Origin: Scylla paramamosain
Taxonomy: Eukaryota > Arthropoda > Malacostraca > Decapoda > Portunidae
Direction: 5' to 3'
DNA: 64,000 nt
Assembly: GCF_035594125.1 (NCBI RefSeq)
Contig: NC_087155.1
Span: 9,411,692-9,475,691, forward strand
The position numbers and the translations under genes are program-made. Under the pieces are notes generated by a model, which saw only the letters and a list, made by a program, of their open reading frames with translations, ran no database searches and was not told the DNA's origin. Position 1 is the first letter of the stretch. Every line of letters starts with the position of its first letter. Of the stretch, positions 51,481-64,000 are shown in pieces.

Positions 51481-51727
51481 TCGGCGCCCTTTGAACTCCT
51501 TAAAGGAATGTGTTGACTTCTTCTTCTTCTTCCTTTAGGCTTCAAGACAAAGCAATTATTCTCATTACTTTATTCTTTTTTTATTCTTTTATTTTTTTTT
51601 ACGTTCTTTTTATCGATGTTTTTTTTGTTCAAGTCTAAAGTATTTCTTCCTTCCCGGAGAATATTCATTGCTTTGGTCTTTAAAAAGAAACCAAATTTCT
51701 GAAAAATGTCGAAGTTTCCTGATGGCG

Positions 51728-51833
<106 letters not shown>

Positions 51834-51910
51834 ATCATATCTAAATACAAGGAAAGTGCTAGGGATGTTTTTATTTTCTTCACTTGTCCCTGAGTCCATT
51901 ATTAAGTGGA

Positions 51911-51984
51911 GCAGGAGGAGGAGGAGGAGGAGGAGGAGGAGGAGGAGGAGGAGGAGGAGGAGAAGGAGGAGGAGGAGGAGGAGG
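51911..51984. repeat. (GGA)n microsatellite
   Basis: About 24 GGA units with one GAA. G/A-rich sequence with more GGA units continues to about 52115. Confidence 0.94.
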
Positions 51985-52239
51985 GGGAGAAGGAGAGAAA
52001 TCTGGGCGTTGAATGAAATCTCGAATCGAGGGGGGAGCATCAGAAAGTGAACAGTGGAAGGAAGACACGGAGGAAGAAGAGGAGGAGGAGGAGGATGTTG
52101 AGAAGGAAGAAGAGGGGAATAGAAAAGAACACAAAGGCAGAACAAACAGCTTGACATCTGCTTGTGGCGTTGCTTTGGTGTGGGAGTGTTGTGTTGCTTC
52201 ACCACGCGTGGCGGACACAACTAACGGAGAAGTTAGTTT

Positions 52240-54110
<1,871 letters not shown>

Positions 54111-54346
54111 TGAGCGCATGCGAATCCGGACTGAGGGGTTGGGTGGGTACTGGCCGTAGAAGTCAACATGGGGGGCAGGTAAGTGGGTGGCCTTAATCAA
54201 GTTGACTTGTGTGAGGCGACAAAGGAGCACAGGTGAGGCGTGCCCTTGTGGAGAGCCTCCCTTTGTGGCGTCGCGGCTGCCAGGCCTCGGGTGCAGCACA
54301 GACAGGGAAACGCTGTAATGCACGTGCTGCGTTTGTTTGTTTGTCA

Positions 54347-54969
<623 letters not shown>

Positions 54970-55089
54970 TCTCCTACTACTACTACTCCTACTACTACTA
55001 CTACTACTACTACTACTGTTACTAGTGCTACTACTGCTGCTGCTACCATAACAACAACAACAACAACAACTACTACTACTACTATTACT
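54970..55089. repeat. Compound trinucleotide block 5
   Basis: (ACT)n, then GCT units, then (AAC)n 55053-55070, then ACT again. Confidence 0.93.
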
Positions 55090-55929
55090 AGCGTTGTGCT
55101 GTAATGTTGTTGTCATTGCCATAACTAACGTTGATACTTCGCTGCCAATGAGATGTCTTTATAACCCTTAACATCTCCCCTACAACCATCACCACCACAC
55201 CCCCATCACCACCACACACAACACTCCTCATCGATCCCAAGGGCAGCACAGTCAGGCTGACATCCCTGGAAGGATTCGAAGCGCCAGTGATAAAGAGCTA
55301 CACGTTCCTTTTTTTATTCTCTCCCTGACGTGGCGGCTGGTGGTACTCACTCTCTACTGACGGAGGCTTCGTGGTGAAAGACTCTCTGTAACGAATAGTC
55401 TGCGGCTGTGTCTCTGTGTTCAAAGCCACAGAAGCCCGGGAGTCCCTCATTGTGCTTGCGTGTAATGAGCATAATTGGAATTCCCGGAATATAGTTTACA
55501 TGCAATAACGGAGTATTTGCATAACTGAACAATGTAGTTAATCCCCGTAAACTGATTGAAACAGATTTACGAAAGCCGGCCAGAATCACGTACTAAATTG
55601 ATGGCTTGCGTCACGACCACACAACCAATGGATCATCTGCGCCGCTGTTACCGCGTCTTCTTACGTCTGGCCTCCTCTTTGTTGCAAGGGCGAATGTTTA
55701 TCGTTAAATGCATTGTGTTGTACTACTGAGAAGTGAGTGATATTGGAGTGATCTAGCGTACGTATGTATATCTTTGTTTTCTTTCATTGTCATCCTGTAT
55801 TGTATTACTGACTGATAAGACTCCTGCCCTCCCGGAATGAAGCACATCTTCGTTTTCCCGGTGGGGAGTTTCATCAGACGTCGACAGGAGATTGTATCAC
55901 TGGCACAATAAATGATGTAAAGAGATCCA
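55090..55929. other. Unique sequence with a weak minus-strand exon signal and a POU-like site
   Basis: ACTCAC at 55345-55350 is GTGAGT on the minus strand. Upstream on that strand an open frame reads FCGFEHRDTAADYSLQRVFH to the donor. No acceptor or family is clear. ATTTGCAT (POU octamer) at 55515 and TAATCC at 55539 suggest regulatory DNA instead. Confidence 0.3.
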
Positions 55930-56691
<762 letters not shown>

Positions 56692-56945
56692 AATTCCCAG
56701 GTAACAAAGACACCAGAATATCGTGTAGGAAATTTAATACTTATGCATGAAAGAAATGTTTAAGAGGATGTGTGCCGGGAAAAAAATAAAACAGGCGTCA
56801 AGGCAGAAATGTGAAGGGAACTCAAGTGTGCATTATACGAGACCTACCGCAGTAATTAAATATCGAAAGTGAAAGAAAAATGTAATAATCACTTTAAAAG
56901 ATTCAAAGGACAAGGAATATACAAAAAAGATTAAAGATGAATATT

Positions 56946-57272
56946 CAGGGAAGGGATGGAAAGGGATGGGAAGGGAAAGGAAGGGGAACGAAGGGAGGAA
57001 AGTGAAATGAAGAGACGAGAAGGGAAGGGAGAGAAGGGACGGGAAGAGAAAGGAAAGGAAGAAAAAGGGAAAGAAAGAAAGGAAAGACAGGAGAAGGGAA
57101 GAGAAAAGAAAGAATGAGAAGGGAAAAGAAGGAAAGAGAAGAAGAAAAAAAGAGGGAAGAGAAGGGAAGGGAACGCAAGAGAAGGGAAGAGAAAGGGAAG
57201 GAAGGAAAAGGAAAAGAAAAGCAAGGAAAGGATGAAAAGAGAAGGGAAAGGAAGGGAAGGGAAGGGAAGAGG
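56946..57272. repeat. Decayed (AAGGG)n purine tract
   Basis: Over 320 bp, GGGAAGGG, GGAAAGG and GAAGGGA words repeat with frequent one-base slips. Best preserved at 57240-57272. Confidence 0.75.
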
Positions 57273-57371
57273 AGGGCTACCTGAAGAAAAACGTTGTTAT
57301 AATTTGAAAGGTAACAAAAAACAAGGTGTAGTGTAAACAAACGTAAGATGACGATTTATTGAGTGAGCGAC

Positions 57372-57410
57372 AGCAAGGCAAGGCAGGGCAGGGCAGGGCA
57401 GGCAAGGAAG
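57372..57410. repeat. (GGGCA)/(AGGCA) pentanucleotide
   Basis: Short run of GGCAA and GGGCA units. Confidence 0.85.
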
Positions 57411-57681
57411 CAAGAGGAGGGAGGGAGGGAGGAAGGATAGATGAAGGTGGAGGAGACATCTGTCGACTCAAAGACCAATTACAACTTTGAAAACTCTCCC
57501 TCCTCGGTGAAGCGGCCGAGAGGTAATGAGAAGGGGTTCCTCTCACTCTCTCTCTCCCTCCCTCTCCCCGTTCCCTCCTCTCTGTCTTCCTCCATCCACC
57601 ATCCCTCTCCTCCTCCTCCCACTCCTTCCAGTTAAATCCTCCCTCGTCTTCTTCAACCCCTCCACCCCCTTTACTGCCTTA

Positions 57682-57685
<4 letters not shown>

Positions 57686-57749
<64 letters not shown>
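57686..57749. repeat. (CT)n microsatellite
   Basis: 64-bp CT array following C/T-rich DNA. Confidence 0.97.
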
Positions 57750-57751
<2 letters not shown>

Positions 57752-57795
57752 GTCAAAGGAATGTCTATGGATACGATCAAAGAAACGAACAAGTT

Positions 57796-57966
<171 letters not shown>

Positions 57967-57975
57967 CACAATGAG

Positions 57976-58009
57976 ACACAAACACACACATACACACACA
58001 CACACACAC
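57976..58009. repeat. (CA)n imperfect
   Basis: CA array with AAA and ATA breaks. Confidence 0.9.
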
Positions 58010-58166
58010 GATGCTCTACAGGTGACGCACTCTCATCTTTGTTAACCTTTGCCAATGTCCGGTTCCAACAAAGAAATACCTGACGAGGAGCCATTCTTTG
58101 TGCTCGTTATTTGTATTAAAGAGGGGAGCTTGCGTCCGTCCTCCGCACTGCTGCTGGTCAATAAAT

Positions 58167-58449
58167 ACTCAGTGAGCGTATGGATGTGATTCCTGTCTCG
58201 GGGGGGGAGGATGTGATTTACCGAGAAATAATGTGATGCTTTTATATCTTAAAGCCGCATTGAAACACTTCGATATTATTAACTTAAGTCGAGGTGTCTT
58301 TTTCTGTAAGTCTACTCAATCAACGTAAGGATGTGTTTCTTGTCCGGGAGATGAAACTTACCGAGAAATAATGTGACACTTTAATCTTAATGTCGTATTG
58401 TAACACATCGACACTATTGACTCAACTAACCGACTTTCTGCATTAGTCT
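58167..58449. repeat. 140-bp tandem duplication
   Basis: Copy 1 is 58167-58313 and copy 2 is 58314-58449. Both start ACTCA and end AGTCT. They share an exact 19-mer, TTACCGAGAAATAATGTGA, at 58218 and 58358, and similar flanking order (GGATGTG, CTTAA, ATTGNAACAC.TCGA). Copies differ at many sites, so the event is old. Confidence 0.88.
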
Positions 58450-60582
<2,133 letters not shown>

Positions 60583-60699
60583 GGGAGGAGGAGGAGGAGG
60601 AGGAGGAGGAGGAGGAGGAGGAGGAGGAGGAGGAGGAGGAGGAGGAGGAGGAGGAGGAGGAGGAGGAGGAGGAAGACGACGAGGAGGAGGAGGAGGAGA
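60583..60699. repeat. (GGA)n microsatellite
   Basis: About 30 perfect GGA units, then AGACGAC, then more GGA. Confidence 0.95.
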
Positions 60700-61109
60700 C
60701 TGCAAGGAAAGAGCTACTTCACCAGTCCTACCATCGCAACGTGTCTCCTCCTCCTCTTCCTCCTCCTCCCCTCCACAGCTGCCAGTCTTCCCACACGTCA
60801 GTTTGTTTAAAGCTCTTTTGCCTCGCCTCCAGAACCCTGATGATGGGGTGACAGGGAGGGGCCGCACTCCTACCCATCCCTCCTCTTCCTCTTTCTCCTC
60901 TTCTTCCTCCTCCTCGGCAAAGTTTCTCCTCTCTCCCTACTGTTCTAAAGTTCTCCTCCTTCTAATCCTCCTGATGTGTACTCTAGCTCTTGTAGGATTG
61001 GTGTTCCTTCTTTTCCTTCAAGTTCTCTTAGTCTCCTCCTCCTCCTCCTCCTCCTCCTCCTCCTCCTTTCCTGTCGTCACCGCACATCTCCCTTCATCTA
61101 TAATCACTC
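60700..61109. repeat. Pyrimidine-rich tract with (CTC)n
   Basis: C/T-rich with CTC runs, the longest at 61034-61068. Confidence 0.8.
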
Positions 61110-61560
61110 CTGACGCCCCAAAAGCCTCCTTCAACCCTACACGAAGCCTCCCATAACTTCACCAACTCTCCTGGAATATGCGAAGCCTCTACTCAACATA
61201 AATGGAGTTTGCGTTACGTAGCTACATAATAAGGCGGCCTCTCTCTGCTCCATGAGAATACGTATGTCAAGTCTTTCTGTAACTCCTCGAAGCTTTCCTC
61301 AACTTTCCTTAGGCTTCTCCAACTTTCCAGAGCTTCTTCCAGGACTTGTGTGGCAAAATGTGTCCTCCGTGACTCTCTGAAGCCTTCTACAGTACTGGAA
61401 ATCGCTGGAGTGTCGGTAGTTTTCATAAATTTCGTTGAAGCTGCCAAGGTATCTCCTGCAGTTTTCTTCCTCGTGTGTTTTTGGTGAAAAATTCCTCCCG
61501 AGTACTTTGAGGCTTTTGTCAACGTGTCCCTCCCTGCTGGGTGGTGTTCCTGAAGCCTTT
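61110..61560. repeat. Decayed repeat around GAAGCCTYCTNCAACTTTCC
   Basis: The motif recurs in diverged form at about 61121, 61142, 61180, 61289, 61311, 61331, 61380, 61437, 61509 and 61553. The minus frame of 102 codons (61214-61522), with its Glu/Leu-rich helix-like part, is probably a by-product of this repeat. Confidence 0.5.
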
Positions 61561-61651
61561 ATGAAGTCTCCTATCCTTTGATCTCACATGGAAATATATA
61601 CTTGAGTCTCACAGTCCAGAGCATTGAATAAAATCTGCTGCTTCTCCTACG

Positions 61652-62200
61652 CTTGTTTCTCTTCACGTTTTGCTTTCTACTTTCTTCCTCTTCTCCTTCT
61701 TCTTCTTCTTCTTCTTTTTCTTTATCTGTTTCATCCTCTCTTTTATCACCTCTTTCTTCTGTTCTCATATTTTTCTCCTTGATATTATTCCTTTGCCTTC
61801 TTGCTTGTTCATCCTCCTCTTCCTCTCCCTTCTCTTCCTCCTCCTCCTCCTCCTCCTCCTCCTCCTCCTCCTCCTCCTCCTCCTCCTCTTCCTCACGCTC
61901 TTGTTCTTGGTCCTGTTTTTCTTCGTTTTCTTCTTTTTTTGCTCTTCGGAAAGATCTTGTTTTGTTGTTATTCCTCCTCTTCTGTCTCTTCTACTACCAC
62001 CACCACCACCACCACAACAACCTCCTCCTCCTCCTCCTCCTCCTCCTCCTCCTCCTCCTCCTCCTCCTCCTCCTCCTCCTCCTCCTCCTCTTCCTCCCCC
62101 ACCCAGGAGGACACACTTACCTTTAATGTTTCAGAAAGGTGGCTCCTCCCTCCCTAATGCTTCCCCTCACTAATTCATCATGCAGCCCTTCCTTCCTTTC

Positions 62201-62203
<3 letters not shown>
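61652..62203. repeat. Pyrimidine-rich tract with (CTC)n and (CCA)n
   Basis: (CTC)n at 61839-61888 and 62022-62092, (CCA)n/(CAA)n at 61992-62021. Confidence 0.88.

Positions 62204-62282
<79 letters not shown>
62204..62282. repeat. (CT)n microsatellite
   Basis: 79-bp CT array. Confidence 0.97.
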
Positions 62283-62285
<3 letters not shown>

Positions 62286-62367
62286 CTTTGCACATTTTTA
62301 CCATTAACTCTGATCCCCGTTTATTTTTTCCGTTTTTTCCTCTCTTTTCTCCTGTTTTTTTTTTCTT

Positions 62368-62371
<4 letters not shown>

Positions 62372-62449
<78 letters not shown>
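62372..62449. repeat. (CT)n microsatellite
   Basis: 78-bp CT array. Confidence 0.97.
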
Positions 62450-62451
<2 letters not shown>

Positions 62452-62570
62452 CCATATCACCTTCAAAACTGCATCTTCTCCTTCCCCTTCCTTCCATCTT
62501 CCCTTCTTCTCACACGTACCTTTCCCATTACTTCTTGCCCCCTCTTCCCTTCCTTCACCATCCCATCACC

Positions 62571-63180
<610 letters not shown>

Positions 63181-63339
63181 AATCCATTTACTCCCTCGAA
63201 GGCTGTGTGTGTGTCCCTTTCTTTCTACCGCTCCCTCTATCCACTATTTAAGGGTCGCATTATGGTGGGTCTTGCCTCATCAATCTACTCTTGTCTCTCC
63301 ATTATGGATTATGTATATATGAAAAGGGAGGAGGGACAC

Positions 63340-64000
63340 CAGTTAGGGGGATGAGAGAGAGGAGGAAGGAGAGAGGGAGGGATGGACGGAGGGAGGGATG
63401 TGATAAGAGATAAAATAAAGGAAGGAGAAAGGGTGAAAATAGCAGATGTTAGTGCTCATAAAATATTTCCTTTCATAAATACTGGCTGTTGTGATGACGA
63501 GAGCGGAGGGAGGGAAAAAACAGATCAAGATGTTAAGAAGTAGAGGGTTGGTAAGGGATTAAAAAAGAAAAAAAAGAAAAAAAGAAAAAGTATGTTTATG
63601 AAGAAGGAAGGACAGAAAGAAAACATGTAAAAAAAATAAATAAAAAGATACAATGAATGAGAAAAGACGAAAAGACCTTAAAAAATTAACCAATTAGCAG
63701 GCAGTGAAATAATAAAAGAAAATGGGAATAAGGATGCGGAGGAAAGGAAGAAAAAAATAATAAAAAAAAATGGAAAAAACAAAACAATAGAAATAGGAAG
63801 TGGTGAAAAAAGTTGAAGAAAAAAATCGGAAGCAATGTAAGAATAAAAAAAGAAAGTGTGAAGGGAAGGAACGACAGAAAGAACGAAAGGAGGAAAAAAG
63901 GGAAAAAGAAGAGAGGACACCATAATAAGACAGAGCGTTCCATAAGAGACAAGGAGGACAAAAAGGGAAAATATACGTAAAGTAAAAACATAATGGAGGA
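63340..64000. repeat. Purine-rich domain to window end
   Basis: Plus strand shifts from C/T-rich to A/G-rich at about 63325 and stays so to the end, with GGGAGGGA and AAGAAAAAAAGAAAAA words. Minus Phe/Leu/Ser frames are composition effects. Confidence 0.75.

Noticed and set aside
54150..54185. Tiny exon ATGGGGGGCAG followed by GTAAGT
   Set aside because: Good start context and donor but only three codons and no partner exon; chance cannot be excluded.

Overview
The window looks like non-coding DNA of an arthropod, most likely a decapod crustacean. Three things point there. Simple repeats are extremely dense: my hand tally of arrays longer than about 60 bp is roughly 11 kb, or 18% of the window, with 44 AG/CT arrays, about 15 AC/GT, 5 AT and several AAT/ACT/AAC/GGA blocks. 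Introns are implied only by isolated splice-like signals. Remnants of eukaryotic transposons are present. No operons, ribosome binding sites, bacterial genes, rRNA, convincing tRNA or CRISPR array were seen. The organism is an inference; species cannot be settled from this sequence.

Layout. 1-4.5 kb: a window-truncated (GT)n of 739 perfect units, short degenerate tandem duplications and a decayed 26-bp minisatellite. 5-6 kb: a PIF/Harbinger-like remnant, then (TA)n and (CA)n. 6-18 kb: alternating purine-rich and pyrimidine-rich tracts carrying (GA)n/(CT)n arrays, a 160-bp-class minisatellite at 9.3 kb and a homeodomain/forkhead motif cluster at 16.7 kb. 17.7-18.5 kb: a 780-bp non-autonomous hAT-like element. 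20.1 kb: a clean 39-bp minisatellite. 21.7-23.6 kb: a 2-kb purine-rich domain. 25.4 kb: a decayed 30-bp minisatellite. 26.7 kb: a decayed CTAT array. 29-30 kb: (TG)n, a LINE 3' end with poly(A), and a 342-bp (CA)n. 33-39 kb: more purine and pyrimidine domains. 39.4-43 kb: compound trinucleotide blocks and a short exon-like segment (40026-40065). 43-46 kb: two long (TA)n arrays, an E-box/nuclear-receptor motif cluster and a 903-bp (GA)n with internal higher-order structure. 49-51 kb: a LINE reverse-transcriptase C-terminal remnant, (GAA)109 and (GA)115. 53-55 kb: (TG)80(CG)5 and a second long (TG)n. 56-64 kb: further CT/GA arrays, a decayed AAGGG tract, a 140-bp tandem duplication and pyrimidine- then purine-rich DNA.

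Gene content. I can support no complete protein-coding gene. Almost every long open frame is a translated microsatellite (Val-Cys, Ser-Leu, Arg-Glu, Thr-His or Ile-Tyr runs). The best host-gene signal is the 40-nt segment at 40026 (good start context, perfect GTGAGT donor). Several unique islands carry developmental transcription-factor motifs, which fits a large intron or the flank of a regulated gene, but this is inference.

No new biological system is evident. The most unusual structures are higher-order duplication inside a giant (GA)n, repeated short tandem duplications of about 104-110 and 140-170 bp, closely spaced inverted (CT)n/(GA)n pairs, and five compound trinucleotide blocks built from the same motif set.
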